Assembly (NCBI GenBank): GCA_963922205.1
Contig: CAWUHX010000068.1
Span: forward strand, 1,116,001-1,180,000
DNA from: Romanomermis culicivorax
Lineage: Eukaryota > Nematoda > Enoplea > Mermithida > Mermithidae
Direction: 5' to 3'
DNA: 64,000 nucleotides
The translations under genes were made by a program, and so were the position numbers. Positions 12,801 through 23,225 of the stretch are shown here, one piece after another. The stretch's first letter is position 1, and every line of letters starts with the position of its first letter. The notes beneath the pieces were generated by a model. It worked only from the letters and a program-made list of their open reading frames with translations, did no database searches and was not told the origin of the DNA.

Positions 12801-15800
12801 AAGAAAAAAATAACATTGTGGTCAATGTCAACAAGGTTTTTCAACAATGCCAGCGTTTTTCAGTATGTAATCTTTGACTTTTAACAGTCATTTGATGAGC
12901 AGTTAATTTTCATGAATAAAACTTATGATTTTGTATTACCCTGAAGTGCTGGAGGAATCGCATGATTTCGACCAGAATTTTCTAATTGATCCTGGAAAAG
13001 CGTAATGAAGTCTCGGGCACCATTTTTCGACAATTTGTATCTTGATTTATAGGTAACGTCATCGTAGCCCTCAAAAGGATTGGCCCTATCCCGAAAGTGA
13101 TGAATATGATGTACTATTTCTTCATTTTCACCAATATGATCCAATAGGTCAATAATATCCATGACAGTTGAAAAAATTAACAAACAGACTACTGCTAACA
13201 CACTGCCAAAACTGGTAGGGGGCAGTTTTAGAATGCCGTGTTAACTTTTCCATTTTTCGACCTTAGCATACGGTTGTGAATACGGGGATAAAACTTAGCA
13301 CCGTGTTACCACCGTGTTAGCCAAAATTTAACTTCGTGTCAGCCTAACACGCTGCTAGCACGCGATTGTGAATACGGGCCTTAATGTTTTGTTTTTTTCA
13401 ATTGAAGAAAATTCAGTTCGCATTACTATAGATAGACGTTATAGACCACAATGGTTAGGCTGGCTTTTTCACAAGTAGTAGTTTTCGGCCCATATTTTTA
13501 TAGGAATAGGTTCCTTAGAACGTATTCTACTTCATTTCAACAGATCAGAAAACTATTTCCAACTGCCTATTCTCACGAGTTCAGTAGAATGACACAGTCA
13601 GAACGTAAAACAATACTTTGTAAAAACTATTTGGTAATGGGCACGATTTTTCACTGAAGAAGTATTGAAACTCAGAGACGATAAGGTTCGTGTGAAGAGA
13701 GAATTTCCTGGTGGAGAATTTTACTAACTCACTATCTTACAGCACTCTGTCTTACAGTCTATTTTCGCAATTCTAAATTATGAATATATGAAGCACTATT
13801 TTATATTCTTAGTATTTCCTTCCGAACACACGCCATACGGAGTTGGAGATTTGTGACACCACTGCAACTGACCTTCGGAATTTTTTGAGTAAAAAATTAT
13901 ACAGTAAAAGCTTTTGCGAAGACGATTTCAGGTCAGCGCATATTTGTGTCATTTTTTACCTGGAAATGATTTCACAAAAAACGGACTATATAAATGTTAC
14001 AGTTACAGTGGTCCGCATGGCTACATTCGCGAAAATTTTGAGCTACAGACCATTATGTGATGATTTCATTTGACGCGCTTTGCTAGCGGTCTGATATGCG
14101 GACTCTAAAGACAAAAGTTTGTACAGAAAACGCTAAAATTAATTACCAAGCAATCTACAAGCATGAACTACCAAACGGTCACATTGTTGAGGCAACCTTT
14201 TCCCGCTACTCGGGGCTTCAGTAAAAGTTAGGCTCGGTCCGGGACTTGAACCCGGGACCTTGCGGATACCGTCCGCATGCTCTAACCAACTGAGCCAACC
14301 GAGCAGCGGGAAAGGCGCTCTCTTTTTGCAACAATTCGTAGTTGAGGTGGCTGCTTTGGCCACTCTCAACAACATGTTCGAATGTTGTGAATTTTAACCT
14401 GTACTGACCATTTATAATGAACTTTACACGAATACAGTTACTCCTACAGTTTGTCTTTCTTGAAATTCTCCTAAATTATGGAGATGGAAAACAAGTACTA
14501 TATCATATGTCGTAAAATTTGAGAGCACCACCAACTAACTGTTTTTCTTGTAAGTAACAAATTGTACTGAAAAAGCACTGTTGTAGGCGATTTGGGTACA
14601 CTAATAATTCATGTCAATTTCCCTTTTTATAGAAGCGTTTTTCAAACAATTGACTATAGATGACAGAAATATGGTGTCTCTCAGATAGAATTGATGATCC
14701 AAAGAAAAAAGCTAAAGTTTTCTGTAATTCATCAATGCTTTCAAATATATATTTTTTTGCTTGACGTCAAACTTTCTCCAAATATAAGAGAACTAAATTT
14801 ACCGTGAAACAATCCTTCCAAAAAAGCAAAAAGTTGTGTTTATGACTATGTTAACCAAACTGCATGATAGACTCGGCTTCAACTTCATTCGGCGTAGTCG
14901 CGAGAACTCCTGCTAGAAACACACTGCTGGTCCTGCAACAAACTTACTTCTTTCCGAACAATCCGAAACGCCACTGTCGCTTGGACTCACGGCGTTTGAA
15001 ATTGATCCGCACAAGCTGATGAAAACGAAATCTGGTATGAACAAGTTGTGAAAAAGATGATAAATTGGGGTGCAGTATGCGGAAAAGTTTTTTTGCAAAC
15101 CCGAGCGTAACGCCCATGTTGATGCAGTGTCAACATGATTTGGCGTATTTTTTAATGACAACGTTTGAATCAAATTTTGTTGAAGTGTGCACAAACATTG
15201 GCTGAGAGTCTTTCAGAGTATCACATAATCAAAGATATGTTGATGTAAGAAGGAAGATGGGGGAGCATTATTAGAGGATTGTTTTCTAGCGTAGTAAAGT
15301 CTAACCATTTTCGATAAGCAAGCTATTTGTAACAAAAAACTGAAACGTGGAAAATAAAAGAACTGACGAGTTTGAAGACCGGTTTCATGATCATTTGACA
15401 TAACAGTCAAGCTCATGTGATATTGTAAAAACGCTAGTAAACATTCAGCTGTTTGTGGCTGACAATACAACTCATAGACTAAGTCTGAACATTGACTAGG
15501 AATTAGAATTCATGTAACAACAGTCTACGATTGTAGTTTTCTGTATGAGATTCTCCCTCCTCTTTCCTTCTTTCTGTAATCGGGTGAAAAACACCGACTC
15601 CAAAATTCCCATTTCTGGATTATATCCGAGAAAGACACGAAAAATTCTTACGTTTGATGAGCAGATTCTGGCGAAACGCTAGTGTGATCTGAATTTTGCG
15701 CCTGGCTCATATAATGCGGATTTAGGTAAAATTGAGACGTCTCATTTGCGTAATTAGCTGCATTGTCTAAAATCGATATGGGGCGTGATTGTTGATAATT

Positions 15801-15950
15801 CAACAGATCGTTATTATTGGTTTGATTCCAGTCTTGACCCAAATACGTGGACAAATCCTCATTATCGTACTGATTGTAAGTAGTATCAAAATTTTGATCA
15901 GTATCATTATTGTACAAGCTTCGACCCAAATTTTGCATTTGTATTTGAAC
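3312..15950 (-). CDS. MYRF: Myelin regulatory factor (MYRF) family, membrane-bound self-cleaving transcription factor
   Basis: Phase-matched exons: 15,652-15,950; 14,948-15,015; 10,044-10,183; 9,914-9,987; 9,202-9,239; 9,019-9,142; 8,803-8,896; 8,629-8,748; 8,376-8,452; 8,106-8,310; 7,896-7,979; 7,342-7,485; 6,345-6,536; 6,004-6,173; 4,919-5,241; 3,312-3,865. They total 2,706 nt, about 901 residues. Order: Ser/Asn-rich N-terminus, basic nuclear signal SRKRRK, Ndt80-like DNA-binding domain ([23 protein letters not shown]), intramolecular chaperone/peptidase S74-type domain with the Ser-Lys dyad in [10 protein letters not shown] and GVIAQEV, coiled coil, then one membrane helix (4.9-5.2 kb exon). 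Known family behaviour: the ER-anchored trimer cuts itself and the N-terminal half enters the nucleus. The start codon is not certain: ATG lies a few codons into the first exon listed, which opens with an acceptor site, so an upstream exon is likely. The last exon is less certain (separate entry). Confidence 0.9.
4162..4197. repeat. Short AT-rich inverted repeat in the last MYRF intron
   Basis: Arms of about 16 bases (AAAAATGACAA... and its complement) flank a GGCA centre. The rest of 3,866-4,918, the intron before the candidate last exon, holds nothing else I can recognise. Confidence 0.5.
5356..5802. repeat. (GGAA)n tetranucleotide microsatellite in a MYRF intron
   Basis: About 110 copies of GGAA/AAGG on the plus strand, with one GGGA patch near 5,390-5,410 and one interruption near 5,721. 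In the MYRF transcript this reads as an uninterrupted CCUU pyrimidine tract that ends about 115 bases upstream of the acceptor of the transmembrane exon (exon starts at 5,241). It also creates spurious long open frames of FLPS or GRKE repeats, which are not genes. Confidence 0.97.
10582..11934. mobile_element. Foldback-type element, copy 1, in a MYRF intron
   Basis: The left end is a tandem array of a roughly 15-base unit (GAGCGATTCCCAAGT and variants, 10,582-10,885), followed by a T-rich unique arm to about 11,190. The right end is the reverse complement of both: a unique arm from about 11,470 and an array of CGCTCAATTGGGAATT-type units to 11,934. A T-rich loop of about 280 bases separates the arms. 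Inverted arms built of short tandem repeats are the hallmark of Foldback (FB/MULE-type) elements. I see no transposase and no clear target duplication for this copy. It is the same family as 50,687-52,584. Confidence 0.8.
12560..13380. mobile_element. PIF/Harbinger element, 821 bp, non-autonomous
   Basis: The ends are inverted repeats of about 24 bases sharing ATTCACAATCGCGTG (GGCCTGC... at left, GGCCCGT... read inwards from the right), followed by further inverted TAACACGGTG motifs. It is flanked by TTA at 12,557-12,559 and 13,381-13,383, the 3-bp target duplication typical of this superfamily. Inside is one transposase exon remnant on the minus strand. It sits in the large MYRF intron 10,184-14,947. 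Confidence 0.88.
12923..13201 (-). pseudogene. HARBI1-like (PIF/Harbinger) transposase N-terminal exon remnant
   Basis: The minus-strand frame contains the ANPFEGYDD...RYKLSK region followed by a helical part ending in AIPPALQ, then a GTAATAC donor. This matches the N-terminal pattern of HARBI1-type nucleases. The DDE catalytic part is missing, so it cannot be active. It lies inside the element with TTA target duplications. Confidence 0.7.
13753..13990. mobile_element. TA-flanked MITE (TATAGTCTG family), diverged copy
   Basis: The left end is TACAGTCTA and the right end is CGGACTATA. The interior shares segments with the better copy at 19,751-19,999 (AAAAATTATACAGTA, ATTTGTGTCA, GAGATTTGTGA). 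Ends and interior are diverged, so it is an old copy. Confidence 0.6.
14231..14304 (-). tRNA. tRNA-like gene, anticodon GGT (Thr) by position; possible pseudogene
   Basis: The minus strand folds as a full cloverleaf: acceptor GCTCGGT/ACCGAGC, D stem GCTC/GAGC, anticodon stem TGCGG/CCGCA, T stem CCGGG/CCCGG with loop TTCAAGT. Internal promoter boxes are intact: A box TGGCTCAGTTGG (14,286-14,297) and B box GGTTCAAGTCC (14,242-14,252). A TTTT terminator follows at 14,223-14,226. Odd points: the anticodon loop is ACGGTAT, so position 33 is C rather than the near-universal U; GGT is not the usual eukaryotic Thr anticodon (AGT); and the base after the acceptor is C. It may be a tRNA pseudogene or the seed of a SINE. 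It lies in a MYRF intron, same strand. Confidence 0.75.
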
Positions 15951-18900
15951 CTGAAGACGAGATATTTTCGAAATAGTATATAAAATTAAAAACAATCGTA
16001 TACAATTATAGAAAGGTTGCGCAGGTAAACACCAAGTTGGAACAAAGTGGTTTTTTGTAGTCAGGTTCGAAGTGGTTTTGCTAGGGCGCAAAGGGTTGAA
16101 ATTCTGGATATAGCGCAACATTATTTTCAAACGATAAAAAAAGCAAACCTGCACAGAGAAGTGTTTCATCCAGAAAATTCATTGGAGTACTGTAGATACA
16201 ATAGCTCGAAAAAAGTGATCTAAATTGCGCGCAAAAATTAACACAAAACTAAAACGGTAAGATAATCGCATGACATCAAATCCACGGCCATCAATACAGT
16301 CTACCTCTCTCTCTGACAAAAGCCCAGTTTTTGGAATTGGGCAAAAAAATGCGGACATTAACTTTGAACTAGTGAAAGATGGTTGTATGCTTTCAACGAA
16401 TGGTGAGATTAAAAAAAGCTTACGTGAACTACAATAATATGTGGGAATCGGTATAGGCAGAACTATTGGACAAAAAACGGCGGACCGGATACGTCAAAGA
16501 ACCGGTTCCAAAATGAGTGGGTATCGGCTCAATTTAAAATTTGAAAATTATGGAAAATAATGATTTTTAGTCGCTGTTTTTATTGAGCGGAATCATCTGG
16601 AAGCAGTGTGAAACTTGATCTACTGATGTCAACATGAGAGTCAAGATTTTTGCATTGATGGACCTTGACATCATTATTATTATTATTATTATAGCTAATT
16701 TTTTCCTGAATGAGCTTCGGCAACGTAAAAAGATGTCTATGCAAATAAAAACCCTGCATCGTAAGTCAATATCCTTTTTCCCACAAGTCGACTCTAGAAA
16801 CATACGAAAAATTATAATCCGTGCTACGCGGATTAGTATTGTACATTTAATTTCAAAACTAAAATTTGACATTTCTTTAAGGAAACTTGCTTTTTTTGAT
16901 AATAACTGTGCCGATCTGGTGCAAATAGGTAGAGTACAAAAAGTGATGATTGTACATAGTGTAAATAAATGATTATTTATTTATTGTAAATTCTCATATT
17001 CTTTTCAATTTCGTTGAATTTCATTAGATTGAAGCTTATCGTGAAATGAGTTGCTGCCTTTAATATGTACAGCACAGAAATTTGAACCATGTTTTTGCAT
17101 AAGCTTCAATTTGTATTTAAAGTTTCACATCCACCTTTACGCAATGATGAGACTGTCATCTATGACTTTACAATCTCACCGGTGCGTCTTACCTTGTTAT
17201 GCAATGTTGAGGTCATTTCCATGAGTGTCCATGCTGCACTATCACGACATCCCCATCATAGAGTTAATGAAAGTAGCCATCTGTGTATGTACTTGAATCC
17301 AGCGAAAAACATCATCAACTATATTTTTATAACTTCGTCGAATAGCTTTTTAACGAAAGTTATATTATTAAAAAATACTCCAAAAAATGCTACAAACCTT
17401 TAATGCAAATTTTGAATGCAATCTTGCCAAATTTATTTTTTAGAGTAAAAATTTTGGATGAAACGCATAGTCAAGTTCTGAAACTTATGATCAGAATTTA
17501 GTCAAAATAGAAATAATTGCAGCAAATGAATTCGAGCTAATCTGAATGCATTCAATCAATGAATTATTTTCAGTCAATTATCTCCAATTTTTATAGTGAG
17601 ACAAGCAATCATGTCAGAAGATCAATCCCTTAGAACTTTGGCACCATTTTTATTCTAGAAGTCTTTGCATACAAGAAGGTTCAATTTTTGTTATCCTTCG
17701 TTTTCTTTTCTCTTGCAGCGTAGGCGAGTTCTGTCTTTACTATTGTGTGTGCGAGTCAGCTGAGTCAGTCGTGGCTCCATTTTTGCATAAACGGTTTCTG
17801 GTAGTTATAGTTTAGGGCGCTGGCCATTGCATTTTCTGTCACTCCTTTTTGGTGTCAGTATTTGGTTTTAATGTTGTTCTTAAATTGATCCCTGTTAGAC
17901 TTATTTCACCGTTTTGGCAGGGAGTCAGCACCAACCCTTGAAGTTCTAGAGGATTTCCCATTTGAGGTGTTGTTTATTTGCGTCAGTCCATATTGCGCCA
18001 GGGTAACTACCAGTAGAAGTCTCCCATGAACTGCAGGAAGATTAGTCTAGGGTAAAGTCCCGCAAACATAACAGTCACCTTTTGTTATTGTGGTGCATAT
18101 GGCTGTTCATCGCACAGCGTGCTCCAAACACACCACCACGACCGTCAATCACTATTTCCGAACATATTATGTGGCTCACCTAGAACATTTGGTAAGTCGC
18201 ATGCCTAAGGTCGACGATGCAAGCCAATAACCGAATGTTATTTTTGTGATGCGCCGACCATGAGGATTTCAGCATAGGAAATTTTCAGCATTCTTCCTTT
18301 AACTGCTATCCGACAAGCAAGATCGATACTTATGGTATATCTACTTATGAAAACACTTTTTCTTCTAATCAATTTTCCGCTGAAATTCTCCGAAGTTTTA
18401 AAACCAAATAATTTTACTTTTGTCTAAGTTCCCTTTTAAAATGGAGATCAAATGTCAATGATAACTCAGAAGCAGTGTTGTTTTTGTATAACTGATCGAA
18501 AATTCGTAAAAAGTTCTTTATCAAAGACCGTCGGTAACAGACGTGCAGGCATGAGCGAAGACAAAATTGAAAACTTCAAATTCTGTCGGACGACACTATT
18601 TTCATTATAGAATATTTTGCTAGCGGCAATGTTGATCGTTGTGTATCGCTCTGTTGATAGGGATGTTCTTACGGTAGCAGTCATCCTATAGCAAAAGTGT
18701 AAGATGGAAAGACGAAGCCATTTCGACGAAAAGGCGATAGAGATTCATTCTTTATCATCATTTTGTTTTAGTTTTGTTGGCATCACCAGTCAACCAACAA
18801 ACGTCGAAATATTGTTCCACATATTCCGATTATTACTTATTACGACTTGCCATATAACAATCGAATGACAGGAGGTGTGGTAAGGCTTACTCTGGGATAA

Positions 18901-19089
18901 AGTACCGTAAAATCGGTGGGGTAAAGAATTTCGATATGACAAAAGGCGGTAAGTTTACCCTGGAGTAAAAACTGGAACTCGCCAGTTTACCCCTGCTCAG
19001 GGCAGGTTTACCTCCTGGTTAAAGCTGGAAATGATTGTTTAGCTACAACATCAAAAAATCTATCCTAGTTCAAGGCCAACCTATTTATA
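15951..19089. other. Upstream region of MYRF / intergenic, no gene recognised
   Basis: It should hold the MYRF promoter and any 5' exon. A short ATT microsatellite is at 16,672-16,692. Several open frames of 70-173 codons occur, but none shows a domain, a signal peptide with a donor site, or a composition unlike its surroundings. The stretch 17,700-18,250 is somewhat less AT-rich; I cannot assign it. Confidence 0.4.
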
Positions 19090-19332
19090 ATGGGTATAGT
19101 GGAATTGATCGATTTTCTTGATCGGCAAGATCCGACTATTCCGGAATATAATCAATTGAATGATAACAGCAAATTTCTTAGTCGCTCAAATCCATTCGAA
19201 ATTTGCGATGATAGAAATTTTCGTTCACGATATAGGTTTTAGAAAGAGACTGTGGAGAAGCTAATTAAATTTGTTTATAATCAGTTGCAACGCCCAATTA
19301 AACGCAACAACGGCTTATCAGTTGACACTCGA
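19090..19332 (+). pseudogene. HARBI1-like transposase N-terminal exon, one stop codon
   Basis: The plus-strand frame begins ATGGGTATAGTGG and encodes a segment with NPFEICDD...RSRYRF, a TAG stop, then a helical part and a GTAAGT donor after 19,332. The pattern parallels the fragment at 12,923-13,201 (NPFE...DD...RY). The surrounding 18,880-19,735 is rich in GGTAAA/TTTACC motifs in both orientations and is probably the body of the dead element. I could not define its ends. Confidence 0.65.
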
Positions 19333-19750
19333 GTAAGTTTGATCATATTCAATAAACGTTTAAATAAATTTTACATATTGTGAAAATTTTGAAATGTGAT
19401 CATGGCTCTTTGTTCTTGTCCAACTGAGGTACCCTGCTATAATCACGCCTCTTTTTTAGTCATAATCGTTTTTATAAAAATAAATTCAATGATTCTCGTA
19501 CCCTGCGATGTATAAAATCAAAATTAACAGAGCGTAATGCATATTTGGCGGCAAAAACTATAAATCCAACCCAGAAAATACACGCATAATGAAAAAAAAC
19601 ACGAAGTGACATAACAAATTTGTATTGGTTACCACGAGGTAAAGAATTACCTCGCGGCCTACCTCTATTTTTCCTCCTGTCGTACCCACTCAAATTTACC
19701 TCAGGATATCATTACCTCGCGGGATAGCTGCCCAGGGTTATGTGCTAACC

Positions 19751-19999
19751 TATAGTCTGTTTTTCTTAAAATGCTTCCAAATAATGAAAGTGGAAAGCAA
19801 GTAGTATTTCACATTTTTGCGATTTCCTGATAAACAGTATATCATGGAGGACTGGAAATTTGTGAGCTTACTGACCTAACCTTCATCAATTTTTCGAGTG
19901 AAAAATTATACAGTAGGAACTTTATGTAAACGATTTTGACAACAGTACTGATTTGTGTCACTTTTCTATTTCGAAGCATTTTATAAAAAACAGACTATA
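19751..19999. mobile_element. TA-flanked MITE (TATAGTCTG family), best-preserved copy
   Basis: Inverted ends of about 30 bases with few mismatches: TATAGTCTGTTTTT...AAAATGCTTC at left, GAAGCATTTT...CAGACTATA at right. The outermost TA at each side fits a Tc1/mariner-type TA target duplication. There is no coding capacity. Related copies: 13,753-13,990; 24,140-24,364; 38,746-38,953; 49,814-50,081; weaker traces near 14,420, 41,515, 48,700 and 49,130. Confidence 0.8.
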
Positions 20000-20548
20000 A
20001 CTGGGAGTGGTATCAGTTTTAGGCATTTGGATTTTATCTTTCTGGGACCTGGCCGTTACAGAAGATTGAATGTGGCGAGTTTCTATTTCTCACATGGAGT
20101 CTACCCTGCACACTTTCCTATTGGAAGTTAGTGCTATGATTTAAGGTTGCATTTGGTCTGTATAGAACGGCTGTATCACTGTACTGACTCATACCTATGG
20201 GAAACTCCCTCGAGTGACCTACAGTAATCAGTCGCGTATGGCAGTCACCTCTGTACCATGTTCCTGACGTAAGTTGACCTAAGTTAAGAATAAATTCAAC
20301 AATCCACGCTTCACTCAATGTGGATCGATCAGTTCTCAAGCGACACGCCACAGCATGAGAAGTTACAGGCTCATCTATCATTAAAATATGGCCCCTTTGT
20401 GCTTAAAATACCAATGAAAAACCATTATTACGGAAACCATATGGAAAATAGCAAGCACAGAATGTGTAATTTAATGATCGCCTAATAATTGGAGTAAAAT
20501 TTAAATTAAACCAGTGAACTAAACTTCAATGAATATCGGTAACAAATT

Positions 20549-22182
20549 TCAATCAATGCACATTTCGCACGACCTTTTTGTTGCGAAATTGTTTTCATTA
20601 CCACCGCCGTAATAGTCGAACAGTTCGCATTTGTTCGAGTCTACATTGTAAAACCAGCGTTTTGTGATCCTTATCGATGATGAGAAATGACCCAGATCTT
20701 TAGGTAATAAACATGCTAACGGTCGCTTTATATCTTCTTCATTGTCGTCTTCTGGCTTCGCAATTTGCATATGTTTTGTCGCTTCTAAACAATAGTCAAT
20801 CAATTATTTTGAATGTGCAAAAGCGTGTTTTAGAATTTCAGCATGTTGACTCGTAATGACTTTTGCTTGTGAAGACTGAAAGTCGAACCACTGTATCATG
20901 TTTTAAGCAAATTTTGTACAACTTTTGATTAAAAACATGTTTTTGCCATTTTTGGCCGTTTTTTTATGCAAGCTTCATTATTCGTTTTATCTCTTGGATC
21001 AACATTGATTTACAAAAGAGCCGAAAATAGTTGTTCTGTAAATGTATTTTCGTTGAATGTGTAGAGCAGAAAAAATTCCCAGGAAAATCTTAAATTTTTG
21101 ACGGTTCAACTACATCCAATGACACATTAAAGAATTGGATAATACAGTTCATGGGTGAAGGAAGAATTCCATCTCTTCACTATGGTGAAATCCAGAAAGA
21201 CGGTACCTGGAACGATGGTACCAGAAAAAATCTGCTGAACCATTCGATTTCCGTAAGGTGAGTACAAAATGAGTTCTGCGATAGTTGGAATCAAAATGAA
21301 CAGATTGAACTGAAACATGTCAAATCGAAGGACTGCACAATGAATTTTGTAGCTGCATATTTTTTATGGAATGGTCTGCTAAGATACAAATACCAAAAGT
21401 TACCACTGCTGGGAAATTGCATTATCACAAAGTGTTTCAACTTAGACATGCATGGCCCTGAATTAGGGATGTACCCCGAATAGTCACAATTTTTGAAAGT
21501 TGGAAAATTGTGGAAAACACCGAGTTTGAATGACCTTGAGCTTGTAAAAAAATTATAAGACATGTAAGGTGTATAGCTCAGAAATGCTTGACCTAGCAGT
21601 GTAGGTAAAAATGCTTCTGAGTTACAAAACTGAATGAAAATGCGTTGTTGAAAATGTTTCGTATGGATTGTGAATCAGAGATTGAAGTGGTCCAAACTAC
21701 ATATTTTAGTTGTTAGTCCGCCTTTTGTAGAATGTTCGTACATTCAGAAAATGACAAAAATAGGCATTGCCTCAAAAATCATTAACAAATACTTTTACTG
21801 TAGTTTTTTCAGAAAATAGTCAAAGCTCTGAATTATTTATGTGCACTTGCAAATCCCGGGTTTTAATATGGGACAGCTTTCTTCGGTAATTAAGTGGCTA
21901 TAACTGCATGTTTTGTGGATGTCTATTTTGTGTGGATAATAAAATTGAAAGAAGATGCTGTTTCATACTTCACATCGAAATCATCCTTTAAGAATTTTTT
22001 TATAAAAATTCTTCAATCAATGCCTGGAGTAATTGATTTTGAAAAGGGTCATTCCTTCAATTTGCAAGGATTTTATGGAAAACACACTTTAGAATATTGT
22101 ACTTACCTCTCTTCAGCCTTCTACCATTTGCAAACGTAATAATAGAAATAATGCTCAATAGTATCCACAATGAACTATTCAT
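20549..22182 (-). CDS. Secreted single-domain Kunitz/BPTI-like protein, four-cysteine variant
   Basis: Two exons, 22,107-22,182 and 20,549-20,784, join in phase (1+2 bases) to 103 residues. Exon 1 encodes a clean signal peptide (MNSSLWILLSIISIITFANG) and a basic RRLKR stretch. Exon 2 starts with an acidic region ending in KR and then a Kunitz-type domain: C50, the RWFYN strand, C78, DYYGGGNENNF, C98 and C101. The usual second and fourth cysteines (BPTI C14 and C38), which hold the protease-binding loop, are absent (H/F and G in place), and the last two cysteines are one residue closer than usual. It is therefore probably not a normal serine protease inhibitor. Basic pairs suggest cleavage of a short pro-segment. 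It lies alone, with about 1.3 kb of intron. Confidence 0.85.
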
Positions 22183-23225
22183 TTTGAGGTGAGTATCACT
22201 TTCCGATTGATTGAAATGAATAATGTATATGCTTAGTACAGTTCAATAGTTAAACAACTGTTACATAAATGAGCGTCGTTTACTTTTAAGCAAATTTTTT
22301 CCCAGCATAGTCTTAGCCCAGGGCACTGGAAAAAAATGACGCCATACAAAAACGTGCAAATTTCCATCCACGAACGAGTTATTTGTCCAAAAAAGTGCAA
22401 TCAGGATTAGAAATTTGATTTTTCAAGATGGGATTATTAATCACTACGAATTAAATCCGTCATAAAAAAATTAACACTAACGATAAGTGAATGCTGCGAA
22501 AGATCGATCTAGTCGCTATGATGATGATTTGAAATCTGTCATCATTAATGTCATCTGATTCTATAATTGATATCGTCACGCTTTTTTAAATGGATCAAAT
22601 GCTTTGCAAAAGGACTGCTTCTGTAACAGCTTTCTTTCCAGGGAGCCATGTTAATTGCGTTTTTGGAAGCAGTAGAATAAATGGCACATGCATTGACCTT
22701 TTTGTCGAATAAAATTCATGCTTTTGATTCAATACTAATTCATATCCAATAGATCAAAAAAATTTATCAAGCGGATCTCCAGGTGCAGTTCAGCAATGGA
22801 GTTATTTTGCACCAAAATCCAGAGCAAGCAATTCATTACTGTCCAATGAAAGGGTCGAATTTAACCCCTGTTTATCAATATGCATGCAGGAAACAGTCCA
22901 GCGTTTGTAGATCATAAGCAAACCATTTTTTGTAGCTAAAAATTTACGGAGGAAATTATTAATGTGACCCGACCCATGTCTCTACTAGCTCAAGAATTCA
23001 CTTCGGAATATACGATTTCTGAATTTACACGTTAATGGATCTTTTTTTCGTCATCAATACTGCTTGCATATAATTCTGCGTATTTCATGAAAGTGCATAG
23101 AAGTCACTGAATTTCTTATGACGAATTTTACTTCATCCAAGTGATTCTAATTACCCATAAGACACCAGCAATGCTCCAAAATCATCATTAATCAATAAAA
23201 TCCAATGTGAAGCCAGGAACAATTT

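Noticed and set aside
14139-14375. 78-codon frame on the minus strand
   Set aside because: It is a translation through the tRNA-like gene.
21127-21318. Possible extra exon in the Kunitz gene intron (minus strand, after TTTCAG)
   Set aside because: Its phase does not fit the Kunitz exon, while the two outer exons join directly in phase.
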